From: Aquatica leii
Lineage: Eukaryota > Arthropoda > Insecta > Coleoptera > Lampyridae
Direction: 5' to 3'
NCBI GenBank assembly: GCA_035610365.1
Contig: CM069432.1
Location: 182,203,027-182,267,026 of the forward strand
Length of the DNA: 64,000 nucleotides
Below are positions 22,700-35,460 of the stretch, in pieces (the first letter of the stretch is position 1; each line of letters starts with the position of its first letter). The notes under the pieces are model-generated. The model ran no database searches, was not told the origin of the DNA, and worked only from the letters and a program-made list of their open reading frames with translations. A program made the position numbers and the translations under genes.

Positions 22700-24804
22700 C
22701 ATAATTACTTTCAACGCTATCACTTTATAAATTATTTGGTTTCGTATTTTCCGCAACATTAGATCTGTTTGTTTTTGTACATAGCTAATAAAACAGCGCG
22801 CAATAATTACAATCTTACATAACAGCTTTCTCTGCGTTTGATGGTTCGCTGAATCTTTATCAATTGTATAATGCAATTATAACACCTTAGATAATTTAAA
22901 AAATTACCAAATTAGAGACGAAAATTAAAATATAATGTGCATGTGCTTTATCGATTTTTTTATTGTAATTTTGTAAATACTGTGTATTACAGAAAGCAGT
23001 TTCTCGGCGTTTGTTTACATTTACATAAAAAAAAGGAATATCAACTGTATAATAATAACGGTGAATTTATACTGAAGTTCTCAGAAAGACACCTAAAAAA
23101 ACTCTAGCAAAGAGATTTAAACAGTAGAATAATTTAGTTTCTGCGAAATATGTTTTTTTACATTTCATAATGACATTGTTTAGTTACAATTCAAAATAAT
23201 ATTTCGCGTCTTTTTTTAGTATAAGGTTACTAACAATTTTATGTTTAAAAAAATAAATAATGTTTTTTATATGATTTAAAAATAAATAACACGATACTGT
23301 GTATTAATTATTTTTTACTTATACTATACACGAAAATATTTTTATAGCTTAAACAATTTATTATTACAGGTTTAAAGGCAATTAAATTAGAATTGACACA
23401 GTTCGTTTGCATAGTTTTATTAAAGTCTACGTATCTAAATATGCACAAAGTATTAGCTAATACAGCTTAAAAATTTTATTAATGATAAATTACATATTTA
23501 GTAAACATATTTTCATAATTAATGTGATTGAGTGAGCTATTAAAATATACGACAAGCATGACGGAGTAACTTAAATTACATAAAACTTTACAGTAACGGA
23601 AGCTTTTATTTTAAGTTTAAATATTATAGTTGCTATAAGAAAAGTAAATTAAAGTAAATAATTTAAGTTAATTAAGTTAATTCAAATTTAAAAAGCATTC
23701 TAGAAGAAAACATGGTAAAGAAATAGAAATGCTTATAATTTTTTTACATAGGTAGCAAAGACGACTAATATAAAAACTCGTCTTATTGCAGCATCTAAAC
23801 TAATTGTAGTAAGTTCAAAAGTATTACAACATTTGGTATATTATTAGGTATAAGAAAATGTATGTTTATTTATATTACCTATATCCATTGATTTTGATTA
23901 TCACAAACTAAATTAATAAACAGAAACTAATAGTTTGTAGATGTCTTTCAGGATCTCGTGAACTGTGGCGTTGTAGCAACGGTTGTAGTCCATATATGTA
24001 TGTCAAAATGTTGCTATTATTCGTCTTGCAAACATTCGCCGGAATATTTTTCTTAACCAAACTTTATTGTGCTGTTGTATTTGTTATGAATAAATTTTTA
24101 TGTTTTATTATAAGTAAACTTATTTTTATTTAAAATATAAATATATTATTTTTAGTTTTGTTGACGTGAGTGTCTTTTAAATAGGCTAACGCTTTTGAGA
24201 CTTGTCAAATTTTTAATTTTTAGTTTATTAATTCTGATTCTCAACTCAAGGTCACAGTTCACGACATAATAATTAATTAAACACTGCTACTTAAATCACT
24301 AATGAGTACGTATCAGTCACCGTGACTTATATTTTAAAATTTTTTAGTAGCGTTATATATAGATCTTAGTTTATTTTGATAAGTTAGAAAAAAAATTACG
24401 TAGTAGAATTAAACATTTATATGTGTTAGTATTTGTCAAGTGGTCTTTCAATAATTCGTACTAGAACAAATCTTGCTGGCGCATATTTTATTCATTCTTA
24501 ACCATATTCTTAAAACTTGTATAGCAATAGACCTGTTCAACTCTGACGTCACGATGTACGCCAAGTTTGAATTGGTATCATAAGTAAAAATTGTAGAAAA
24601 AACGCTCCCTAAGTGTAGTATTGATAATAAGCATCATTTTTTAAGGTATACTTTTAGCTAGTCATTGTGACCTTACGTAGATGATATAAGAAATAGGTTT
24701 TGTGTTTTTCAAAACTTAGATCTTTATTACAGGTATACGTTTTGCTCCTATTATAACAATATTTACAATAAACGTTAATATTTAAATTAAAGTTTACGAT
24801 GTTG
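22700..24804. other. AT-rich spacer with one weak inverted repeat
   Basis: No gene recognised. CGTGAACTGTG at 23957-23967 is complemented by CACAGTTCACG at 24253-24263, with similar flanking words, so a small MITE of about 320 bp is possible but unproven. Confidence 0.4.
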
Positions 24805-25155
24805 CATATAGGGTTACCAGATCAAAAAATGAAAATTCCGCAGTAGACTCCGGATTTTTGAAAAAAAATTAGGACTTGCTTATAAATATAAGGTTAATTT
24901 CGTTATATGAGAAAACAAAACCATTACTAACATTTGGAAGTGTTGAAAAATATTTCCGCTAACGCTAAATATAAGAAAAATCATCATCATGAATGCATGT
25001 AACATTGATTTTTGAATGAAAACATTGGGTTTACTTGGTTTTTAATTTTTTTTTTTACTTAAATGGTAGTAATTCCGGACGTCTTAGAATTTCACCTGTA
25101 ACCGGACAAACACCTAAATTACCGGACATGTCCGGAAAAATCCGGACGTATGCAC
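24805..25155. repeat. Non-autonomous repeat with CCGGA-rich ends
   Basis: Begins ATAGGGTTACCAGATC with TCCGGATTTTTG about 50 bp inside, and ends with three CCGGAC(A/G)T blocks (25075-25150). Inverted TCCGGA words near both ends look like a DNA-transposon terminus (gggTTACCAG...CCGGA style), but the right terminus is incomplete. No coding content and no target duplication found. Confidence 0.4.
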
Positions 25156-28100
25156 ATATGAACATTTGTCATGGGCATATAATTTAACTCCATTATTTAT
25201 ACCCGTCTTATTTTATAATTTTATTTGATGGTTTGTTTTCTTGATTATTTATGTAAAATAACGATCAAATATAAAAATGTTATCAAATTGAAACTATAGT
25301 TAAGGTTAGGAAGGTAAGAAGTAACATTAGGTATTATAGGTATATATGTATTGGGTAAATAAACTTACATTTATTTACAATAAAAATGCAATAGAATACC
25401 AACAATTTTAATGTTTGTTTATTAATACAGTTACCATCAAGAAAGTCATATAATCTGACCGATGAATTTTTTTATTTGTTGTTTGTCACTTTAATATTTA
25501 AGGATTATGTAATGTAAAACAAGCTGAGTAAATATCATCTTAAAAACGGTTATTTTATTAGTAAATCGCAATTACATTTCTAACACAATCAAATATTCAT
25601 TACCTATTGTTTATGTACAAACTAATGCTGATTTTTGCTACAATATAAAACAAGAGAACAATGAAAAAATAAAACTATTAACAATAAACGCTGTTTTATT
25701 CACGATAAATGCGTGTAGTTTAAACGAACATTTTATATAATGTCATAAATAATTAAACGAAGTTTATAACACATAATTGTAAGCGAATCTAATTAAATGC
25801 GTTGCCAAATATTGGCTTTCTACTTTTTACAGTTAAAGTTTATAGCATCTCATTAAGGACTAAGACAATTAAATTAATGAAAATGATACTAAAACGTACG
25901 TGCTAGTTGTACATTGAAAAATTAAATGAATTAGTTTTAGTTTCTAATAATTAAATTTATTCAAAAAGAATTTGGTGTATATTTTAAAGTAAACAAATTT
26001 TGATCGAATATTATTTTGTTTGGGTTGGTTGATTGCATGCAGCATTGATCCAAAATAAACTATTGTTGCGATATTGCTTTACCAAACAAGTTTAACAGTT
26101 GGCTTAAGTAAGAAAGTAAAATGGTATACATTTTTATGAACAAATTTGTCCTTAACTAAAAAGTAATGGGTTAGTGCGTGTTCTTTAGAAATTCTTAGGA
26201 AGCGACTTAAATTGACTGAATGCGCTTAACATTTGGAAATTTTAGCGCAAGTATTGGCTTTTTGCTTGTTTAGAATGCGAGTAAAGCAAAACTATTTTTC
26301 GAAGTGAACTGACAATTAATTTTAGTGTATGTATAGGGTTTAACGCCGCAAAAACTTTGACAGTTAATGGATCAAGTGATTATTAATCTTAGTACGTAAC
26401 AATTTATCGTAGCAGCAATGTTTATTTTTGAAGAACATCTAGTACTTTTTGTACTTTTAGATCCGTGTCATAAAAGATTTTATGGTGTTTCAGCAAAAGT
26501 GAAACAAGTTCTTTTAATAATTCTACACCTAGGAATTTTGTAAAATTTTGTTATATGACATATGTATGTATATTTTAGTGCTACATTTTCTATTAATACT
26601 CTTTTGTTTTTGTATAGAGTACAAAAGGAATGCAGTTTGATGATCATTTGGTACGGATAATACTTAATAATTAAGTATAATCTACGAATTATGAAACTGT
26701 GTAGCATGATTAGTAATTGTAAAAAAAGGAATACAACAAAAATGTGTTTCAGGCACTGTATATACTTAAATAACCGCTTCAACTGTTACAAACGTACTGT
26801 TTTTGTGTGAACCACTCTTTATAAACTAAAACAAGTTATTTACAAAATGAAGAACAATTGGTTAATCATTACATTATATATCATATGCATATATGTGTGT
26901 ACATGCATTTATCTATTCATATATGGCATTCATAATGTGTTTTTTACAACGCAGTTGTATTTTATTTTAAAAAAACAATTCAAATAAATTGCAATATCTT
27001 TGAGCTTTGAAATAGCTTTAAGGGATTACATCAAAATCAATTTTGTAAAATACAATCGCTAATTTTAATTAAACGTTGCAACCTAGAACTTTACTAAACC
27101 CTGGTTAACGCAAGTCGGGTTTGATTAAACTGTTGGCTGTAGTATGTTTTGTCCTTTATCGAAAGAAAAACTCGTAAAATTAAATATTTTTTACGTGTTC
27201 ATGAGGTACTGTAGATTTAATCGCTTTTGTGTAATAGAGTTTTTTAATCCCTTAGTTTTTAGTAGTCTGATGGATTTATTTTTAAATTCTTAATTATAGT
27301 TTGTTAGTCTAGTAAGCTTAACGTTTTATTATGTCTATATCATAAAATGTTAAAGCGTTTAAACCAACGCCTAGTTTGCTAAACATTAACATGGCGTTAA
27401 TTTTTATATAAATAATCACGTTCGTAACATGTTAAAGCAAAATGATGATTATTTTTCATCAAGACGAAATTGTTTTTTGTAATTCTAATTAAAAATTAAT
27501 TGAAAACATCAAACGTGTTTGACAAATGCTAAATGTTTAAGAAGTATGTTGACTTATTTTTAAAGCATTATACGTTATTAAATTATCGACCATATAATGT
27601 TATATTAGGACAGACCGATTTATTTTAATTTTTGTTATAAAGTTTGTAATTGGCAAATGCATTTCAATTATTTAATTTATAAATGGTTATTAAAAAATAT
27701 TACATTACATTAACACTATATTTAATGTATTGTTATTTTTTTTACGTATAAACGTAGTTTTGTGTCTTTTAATGTACAATTAACATGTACACGTGTCTAT
27801 TATTACTTTGAACTAAAACGCTAATTATTTTTTGTCAGGTTTAAATTGCTTATTTTCTAACTTTAATTAAAAATTGACTGAAAAAAGTAATTATTTACTG
27901 TAGAAATACGTTGATTGACATTTAAATTTATCTGTCGCATATTCTGTGCATCGTCATGCTAGCAAAGGCGTACATCTTGTAAATTAAAACAATGTTTAAT
28001 TTGTTTTAATATTTGGAAATTTTATATGGTATGTCCAGACTATGTTAGTATATATAATCTATTTCGTTTTTAGTAAATCGTTTCCGTTAGACTTGTGTGT

Positions 28101-28159
28101 AAGATTTAATTATTATGTAACGATTTTTAGTGTTACCAAAATTTGAAGTTATTTAATTC
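25156..28159. other. AT-rich spacer, no gene seen
   Basis: Three kilobases of very AT-rich sequence. A 100-codon open frame on the minus strand (26480-26782) is Ile/Leu/Lys-rich and resembles nothing I know. I take it as chance. Confidence 0.5.
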
Positions 28160-28500
28160 TTTGGGTATTGTTAAATCTTTGACGTTTTAAGACTCTGGAG
28201 ACGGAATACTTGGATATATCGTGATTTACTGCTAGTTGCTGTACCGAATGCCTTGACGTATTAATAACATCCAACATAATATTTATAGAATTTTCATCGT
28301 TTGTTGCTGAAACGATTTTTTACAGAGCCTGTTTCGGTAAAACACTTCATGGTTTTAGTAACCGTAGATTCTTCGATTGGGTTGCGGTCAGGATACGTCG
28401 CGTTAAACAAATCATGTACTTCTGCATGACTGCGTCTTCTATCACCTTATCCTATCATCATCAAGATTTCTATACGTTCTTTTTCTGTAAGATGCTCCAT
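28160..28500 (-). pseudogene. Mariner-type transposase N-terminus (DUF4817-like HTH)
   Basis: From an ATG at 28500 the minus strand reads MEHLTEKERIEILMMIG, a stop, then RSHAEVHDLFNATYPDRNPI and STVTKTMKCFTETGSVKNR. In the next frame it continues INIMLDVINTSRHSVQQLAV and SVSRVLKR. This is the DUF4817-type DNA-binding N-terminus with the second HTH of arthropod mariner-like transposases. At least one stop and one frameshift. The catalytic domain is absent: the sequence ends near 28160. Upstream sequence to about 28790 (GCATACCGTTTGAAAGGTAT region) probably is the element's 5' leader. Confidence 0.85.
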
Positions 28501-29689
28501 AATTTAGCACTTCGGACACAGTTTTAAAGTTTTAACGTTCGTTAAACAACATAAACTACTCTTTTTAGCGCTCACTAAATCTTCAGTTATCCAGTTAATA
28601 GGTACCACCAATCATTAATTTACAAAACCAAAGTTATCTTTAGAAATAATTATGGCAAGCGGCATGTCGCTGAATTCTACTTTGAGATACCTTTCAAACG
28701 GTATGCGATTTAACCCCCTTTTCTATTAAAAAACAAGTTGGCCGTGCAGCTCCCACTCTTGTCAATTTTAAAATATGATAAAACTGTCGAAGCAATAAAA
28801 AAATTTGTAAACAGAATGTATATTAAATTTTAGCGGTTTAGCTTGAATAGTTTTGAAATAACAAGGCAGGTACCATACATTTGGTATGCACTGTATATTA
28901 ATCTAGTTTAAGTTTATTTATAGTTCTATCAAAGTAAAATAACGTTTGAAAATGTTAAAAATATTCTCGATCAGAAATAACGTTTACTATTAAATTCTCA
29001 GTAATAAAAATAGACAACTATGGTAGATACCAAACAAAAAAAGAATCGACAGAAGAACACATTCATGCATAATCCTGCCTGTTACGCGTACGATCAGTTA
29101 TACGTTTACTTAAGTTTTTTAACGTCACAATTTTATTGTGCAACAGTTTATTTGCCCTTTAAAGTAATACATTGTTCATCTTAAGGCTTAAATATAAGTA
29201 CATATGTTCACTGTTAGATACGATAATTCAATTTTTTTTGTAAACGTATCTGCTTTATAATATTGCACAGTCTTATATTTTATTTAACTAATAAACTCGT
29301 GAATTCCATTATCATGTGTGATAGAAAGTCTTTCTAAAGCTTTTGGTGTAAAATATGCAATTAAAAAAATTAAACTCAAAGGAACTGAAATGATTGAAAC
29401 AAAATTTTCAACTACAAATAAAAAAATTATAAGTTAAATGTAGTATGTTGACAAACAACACGTTTATGTTGAAAAAAAGTCGTTAATTAAAAGTAATAAC
29501 AAGTGCATTTTTTCATACATACATATATGTATTTAGTTGGACTTTAAGTTGTAACCACTAGGCGCACCTGCACGAGGCACCTTCCTAGAGCCTAACATAA
29601 ATTGGAGCCCGTGGCCTCATACACAAACTTTAAAATCAACATTCTAAAGTTGGAATAATCACACCACATATGAAACTGAAAAAGCTATT
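28501..29689. other. Mariner 5' leader and AT-rich spacer
   Basis: 28501-28790 likely belongs to the mariner scrap. A GC-richer patch at 29560-29630 (GGCGCACCTGCACGAGGCAC region) probably belongs to the left end of the hAT relic that follows. No other gene seen. Confidence 0.45.
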
Positions 29690-30493
29690 GTTAGAACGAA
29701 ATCGGTAGCTTGCGTAAGAAAATGAACGGGTTTGATCTTGTATTGTTTCTCTGTATATGGCATAAAATAATTAAAAGAATAAATTCCGTAAGTAAATCTT
29801 TGCAAAGTGAAGAAGGAACAATATATAGTGCTGCCGTGTTGTTTAATAGTTTACACAAATATGTTAAAAAAATTCGTGATGAGTAATGACGACTTTGAGG
29901 TAGAATCTGTCAGAAACGTGTTATTAAAAATAAAACATTTTTAAGATCTCAGTAAGGATGATAGTGATAATGATAAGAAAAATTGCATTTAAAATCAAAG
30001 CGTTTTATTTTATTGGTGATAATTTATTAGTAGACTTGAGTGAAACAGGAACAATTTGTCAAAAAGTGAACAACATTTTTGATTTTCAATTTACTATCAA
30101 TAAACATGTACTTAAAAACTGTATCAACTAAATAAATTGATCGGTAAAGATATAGATTCCAAAGAACTTAATAACGAACTGGATCAGTTTAATATATTAT
30201 GTGAAGACGAAAACTTGAAACCTATTAATGAAAAGAAAGTTATTTTTTTTTGTAAAATAATATTATTTCTGTTTTTTTTTCAAATGTACTTAACGTTGCT
30301 ACTAAGTAATGCAACGGTTGAAAGATCATTTTTCGGTTTAAAATTAATTAAAAATTATTTAAGAAGTACAACAGCGCAGCCAAAATTAGTAGTTTTAGCA
30401 TTATTATACATTGAGACTGATTTGTTAAATAAGATGTCGTATGGTGAAATAACAGATTTTGTAAAAAGTAAAACGAGGAAAGAAATATTTTAA
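29690..30493 (+). pseudogene. hAT transposase relic (ZMYM1-like), C-terminal half
   Basis: 29720-29885 reads GFDLVLFLCIWHKIIKRINS, then SKSLQSEEGTIYSAAVLFNS and HKYVKKIRDE, matching the ZMYM1-like hAT segment (L++++WYDIL---N-VSK-LQS). After a gap with stops, an open frame (30137-30493) ends in the dimerisation domain: LLSNATVERSFFGLKLIKNY, LRSTTAQPKLVVLALLYIET. The DDE residues are not visible. The flanks at about 29560 and 30640 (TGTGCCTGGGGCTCGAAATT) may be remnants of the element's ends, but I could not pair them. Confidence 0.8.
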
Positions 30494-31247
30494 CTGATTT
30501 TACATTACAGATTTATTGTCATTTTGTTTCGTTGTTTATTTTGTTGACATTGTTGAGTTTCATTTTATACATATTTTGTAAAATATCTTATTATTTATTG
30601 GTTCTGCATTAATAGGGTTCATAAAATGTGTGAGTGTGCCTGGGGCTCGAAATTTATTTAACAGGACCCTGAGTAATCTGCTTTAAAGATAAAAGATAAC
30701 TAATTCAGTTTTATTTTCATATCATCTAACACACCTTTTACAATGCGGTTCACTTAGATTATCAAACGTGCGGATTCAATAATTTCGATAAGTATGATTC
30801 GTTGTAACAAAAATGATGGTACTACATTAGCTACGCGAAAAATGATTGACGTTCCCAATTTTATATGAACCGAGTTGTAACATCTACTAATAGTGTGCAG
30901 CAAGAATGTCAAAACAGACAAAACTAACTTGTTTTAGTATTATTCAAAGATTGGTTGTCATTGCATATTTATAAAAAAAATATTGTCTAATTGCAAGATT
31001 TGTTCTTCTGGGCGTTGTTAATAAAAAATGCATTAATTACCCTATTTTTTAATAAAGTGCAATAAGTACCTAACAATGCGTTTGTACAAACAAAAAAAAT
31101 CGGATTTCTTCAGATGGAATAACATTCTAAGAAGCAAATACTACAACGAAATGTGGTTATGTTGATGAAAATAGTGTTTCTCGTAAAAGCTGTTACTAAT
31201 AATTTATAACTTAACGAAGTATAAGTTCATCTTTCGGCGTTGGTTGC
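30494..31247. other. AT-rich spacer
   Basis: No gene seen; 30620-30670 may be the degraded right edge of the hAT relic. Confidence 0.45.
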
Positions 31248-31255
31248 GTATTGGG

Positions 31256-32269
31256 CGGTGGCAGCTGGTGGTCAATCATACAAGAGGGTCATAAAAAAAC
31301 GCAATGATCGCAAAAATGCTAAAAAACATTCTTACAGTAACGTCATTGATCACGTTTGATCAATTATGTTTAAGATTTAAGATATTCGTCTCTAATTGCA
31401 ATTATCAAAATAATCAATAACAAGCTCATTAACATTTACAATGATTTTTCAACGCTTAGCATAGAAATGTTTGAATTCTTTTTAACACAGAAATATCGTT
31501 CTCTTTCCATGTAGTCATATGTAAAGTCAATCAATTGTTTTATTTAATATATGTATCTATTTTTAGTTTTTACAAACTTTTTCATCATAGTCTTTAATTG
31601 ACACTAAAATCTATTATTTATTTCAATTCCACAAATCCAATCTAACGAATCATACACAGATTCTTTAAAATTACTGTAAACTCTTTTATTTTTATGTTTA
31701 CTGGTTGGTCGAATTTAAGTAAAGGCTGACATTTTAGATTTGTAAACAATTATTAGGCTATTCATTTTTTAACGTCTTGTACCACAGTTATTATGAAACA
31801 AAAACTACTGTCATATGTGATAAGAAATCTGTATTAAATACATATATGGTGCGAAGATAACGATAGACGACGTAAGTCACGTAAGCAATGTAAGCATTGC
31901 ATTCAAAGATAATTGCACTCAGTATTATCTTTGGCGTATGCGACCGGCTGAACCCTGCAAACGAATTTTAACATTTACTTATCTTCTTTTCTCGCATAAA
32001 ATTGTATTATGTGTGTCTCACTCTTGATTAGAATAACTATCATCGTAATATAATGTAAGTGCGGGCACAAGTTCGTGTCAGCCTCGTATAAATTCGCAAG
32101 CTTTCTTATCTGTTGTTTTAAATTGACAATTAATTAAAAGCAAGAAATTTAAACCCTGACAATTTGATTTAAACGCAAATTTTCTGTAATTTTAAAGCAA
32201 ATAAAATACCTTTCTTATTCATTTTTGGAGGGTCATTGACCAAATGACCTAATAGAGAAGCCGCCACTG
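31256..32269 (-). mobile_element. hAT element A family, 1.0-kb non-autonomous copy
   Basis: The left end CGGTGGCAGCTGGTGGTCAA and right end GACCAAATGACCTAATAGAG...CCGCCACTG pair as inverted repeats. The flanking GTATTGGG (31248-31255) and GTATTATG (32270-32277) match at 6 of 8 positions, a decayed 8-bp duplication. It aligns with both parts of element A (7208-8188 and 11110-11322). A badly eroded transposase C-terminus lies near 31420-31520 on the minus strand (TTWKE...). Older than the 152-bp copy at 19835 judging by the duplication. Confidence 0.9.
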
Positions 32270-32277
32270 GTATTATG

Positions 32278-33321
32278 CATTTTTTTTAGTGTTGTAAATT
32301 AATATTGTTCGTGTGCACGTTACAAAATACAAAAAGAATAACTTACTGCATTGATACCAAAGTTGAATTGATTATGATAGTACTGTCACCAAAAAAATGA
32401 TAAAGCCAAGTTATATTTACAAAAAGTAATATGTAGTATTTAAATTCGTAAAATTATGTAATGGAAAACCTCAAATAACGTTTGTTGAGTTCTTATAGGG
32501 ATAAACAACATTTCGAAATCACTTTGTATTGGTACAAAATAATTTAAATTTGCAATGTAACGCTTTTAGGAAACAAATTTTTATCATCTGTATCTAAAAA
32601 ACGTAAAATGTGTCTTTTAACTAAAAATTAATTTTGAGCACTCTACTTATTGTTATTATGTATTTAAAAATATCTACACACTATACCTCATACAACCTAA
32701 TATCGTCACAAGAAGTACATATGTACGTTTTTATTAATTACAAAACGTGTCGTAATAGCGTTTATAAACAATAAAGTATAGTATAAAAAATACAAATCTA
32801 AAATATCCTGTTTTTTTTTAAATATTTTAAATTACTTTAGAAGTTATTTTAAATAAACCAAATCTTTTTACAAAAAATTAAAATCTAATTTTCGTAATTT
32901 TTTTTTTGCAAAAAGTTATTGAATTACACAGAACATTTAGTACCGATTTGTGATCATGTAAAACCATATTAGTCTACATATATTAACAAAGAATAAGATA
33001 AAAGGTACTTTAAAAACAATTATACCAATTTGTATTAATTTATGTTAAGGATTTAAGCTAGTCATACAATTATATTATACTAGTTAAATTATTAATAAGT
33101 TGTGTTTAAACTTAGTTTAAAGTAAACCAAAGTTCTGGCTTTGTAATAAATAACTTACTTAAATCTTCACAAACCGATTATTTCTAACTCGATTATATTG
33201 TGTGCTATTTTCTATTCAAGTTACAGACGACGTTGCAACATTCTTGGCGATTCCGAAATCCAATTATAAAAATACTGCGTAATCTCTACTTTAGTTTACA
33301 ACACTTTCTAAAGAAATACAT
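32278..33321. other. AT-rich spacer, no gene seen
   Basis: Nothing recognised. Confidence 0.55.
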
Positions 33322-33325
33322 TTAA

Positions 33326-34303
33326 CACATCGACTGCGGAAGGTGGCTGTAGCCACCTTGCGGGTTATTATTCCCGCCACTGCAGGTGGCCTGAGCCATC
33401 CTACTCAACAAGAATGAAGGGCACGGTTTATTTTGCCCTGGTGGGGATACTACGTTTTTCTTTCACTTCAGCTCGTCTCAAACGTTTCATTAGACGTTTG
33501 TTTCTCTTAATGTGAAGTGGTTTTAAAATTATGCAACTTTTTCGTTTTTTTTCTGGAGAAGTTCCTGAAATTTTTCGAGATAATAAAATTTCGAAGGTTT
33601 TTTCTTATTTTTGTGAGTTTTCGTGCGCTATTAATTGTATTTTAGCATTAAAAATTGCATTTCATTCATAAGAAGATACACAGTTTGTTATTTTCTCGTA
33701 ATATTCTGGTAACTGCAATTCATTATTATAACGACTTGATTTTTCTAAATTGTATATAAATATGTTATTTTACCTTGGAAAATAAATAATATAACAAAAT
33801 ATATAATGTTGTTATCATTAATTCCTCTCTCGATTTCCAAAAGCAGTATTGCTGAGTTAATTATTTCAAGTTCATTTTACTTGTTTTACAATTCAAATTT
33901 TTATTTTGCAATTGTATATATTGGAAAGAAGAATGATGACAATAAATCACATATTTTTCAAATTTAAAAAGGGTCAAAAACCTACAAAAAGCACAAGTGA
34001 GAAACCAGAAATAAAATGTTAAAAGGTAATAAAGTGAATGGTACTTATTGTTAGTAAAGACGGCAATAAATCAGATACCTGTCAATCTGTTATGAGCGTT
34101 AGCCTAATCCCCGTTCTTAACGGTACACTGCAGGTGGCCTGAGCCACCCTTTTACTTTTATCTCAAAATATTTCTTGGAAACTCAAATTACGAGAATTAA
34201 ACAATTTAGTTATATTTGTATTGAATATATAAAGCTATTTAAGCGAAAAAATGAATCCGTTTTTTGAGGTCGATTTCAGGATTATGGTCCCGCAGTCGAT
34301 GTG
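33326..34303. mobile_element. TTAA-inserting element, 978 bp, non-autonomous
   Basis: The termini CACATCGACTGCGG and CCGCAGTCGATGTG are exact 14-bp inverted repeats flanked by TTAA on each side (33322-33325, 34304-34307). Subterminal hairpins occur: AGGTGGCTGTAGCCACCT near the left end, and GCAGGTGGCCTGAGCCA in direct copies at about 33381 and 34129. TTAA targeting points to piggyBac, though Kolobok and Sola3 also use TTAA. No transposase could be read. Confidence 0.88.
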
Positions 34304-34307
34304 TTAA

Positions 34308-35001
34308 TGTCCAGGATGGGGGTTATTTCAAAAGTGTTTCTATATAAACTCAATTTTATATCAAAAGTTACAAACTGTAAATAAGTACGATTTATTGAAT
34401 TATATTTGAACTTGAAGATCTATAGTATTTGGCAGTTAGGAAGTTGTGAATGGTTGTAATTAATGAATGTTACTTCTTGAAAATGAACTATTAAAGCAAA
34501 TGGGTCATTGTGAAACCTGATGAAAACAGGAATTTCACGATTACACAGATTATTGCGTTTTGTTAAAAATTATTAAAAACTAGGGGAAACATAAAATAAT
34601 ATGTAGGGATTTGTATTATGCGTGTTTCTATGTGTATTATACAATTACATATACGCAAATATACGTGACGCTTTTGGAATTTAATTACAGTAATCAATAT
34701 TCAAATTCATATCAGGTTTTAATATTGTTTCTTTGTGTTTGTTTTGTTTCTACAGTATTGTTAAACTGTTTTAGTTCAATACTCACTTAAAAGTATGACG
34801 TAGTCTAATATACTGTGTACTTATCACGTAGCACAATTTAGTTATTTATTCTAATTTTCCTATCTTGTATTTCAAAATTACAACCATTTTTGTATTTCTT
34901 GTACCTAAACAATTTTTTTTTATAAACTTGTAATATTTTTTTTGTGTACATAATCGACTGCTATTGTGAAGTAGAAAATATAGCAATTGTCCTAAAAGAA
35001 C
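34308..35001. other. AT-rich spacer, no gene seen
   Basis: Nothing recognised. Confidence 0.55.
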
Positions 35002-35014
35002 ACTACTAATTAGT

Positions 35015-35460
35015 TCGTAAAATGGATCCGTGTATTATTGGTACGTAATTAATTAAATGCTGGTTAATATAGTCTTCCAATAATCAAAAATTCAAAAATT
35101 GTATTTAATTATTAATTATTAAATGCGTAACATGTTTCGGCTAATAAAAAACTTTAAGCCATCTTCAGACCACAGTTAAGAAATACAAAACGTATGAGAT
35201 GTACACAAAACATGTCGACATGTACATTTGTTTGTAATTTAATTTATTTTATTTGTTAACTGTTTTATGACCAAATTGTTATTGGTAAGAAATTTAATCA
35301 ATTTTGTGTACATCTCATACGTTTTGTATTTCTTAATTGTAGTCTGAAGATGGCTAAGTTTTTTATTAGCCGAAACATGTTACACATTTAATAATTAATA
35401 ATTAAATACAATTTTTGAATTTTTGATTATTGGAAGACTATATTAACCAGCATTTAATTA
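35015..35460. mobile_element. Penelope-like(?) inverted-repeat element with outward hammerhead-like hairpins
   Basis: Arms 35050 to about 35225 and about 35300-35460 are near-perfect reverse complements. Each arm carries the outward-pointing motif CTGAAGA-T-GGCT...AGCC-GAAACATGTTAC (minus 35135-35168; plus 35344-35375). The block is bounded by the 13-base direct repeat ACTACTAATTAGT at 35002-35014 and 35461-35473. This looks like a target duplication of the variable length made by target-primed reverse transcription. Inverted terminal units and hammerhead-like motifs are known features of Penelope-like elements; the assignment is inferred. No coding sequence. Confidence 0.6.

Noticed and set aside
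26480-26782. 100-codon minus-strand open frame
   Set aside because: Composition is that of random AT-rich DNA, with no signal or motif.
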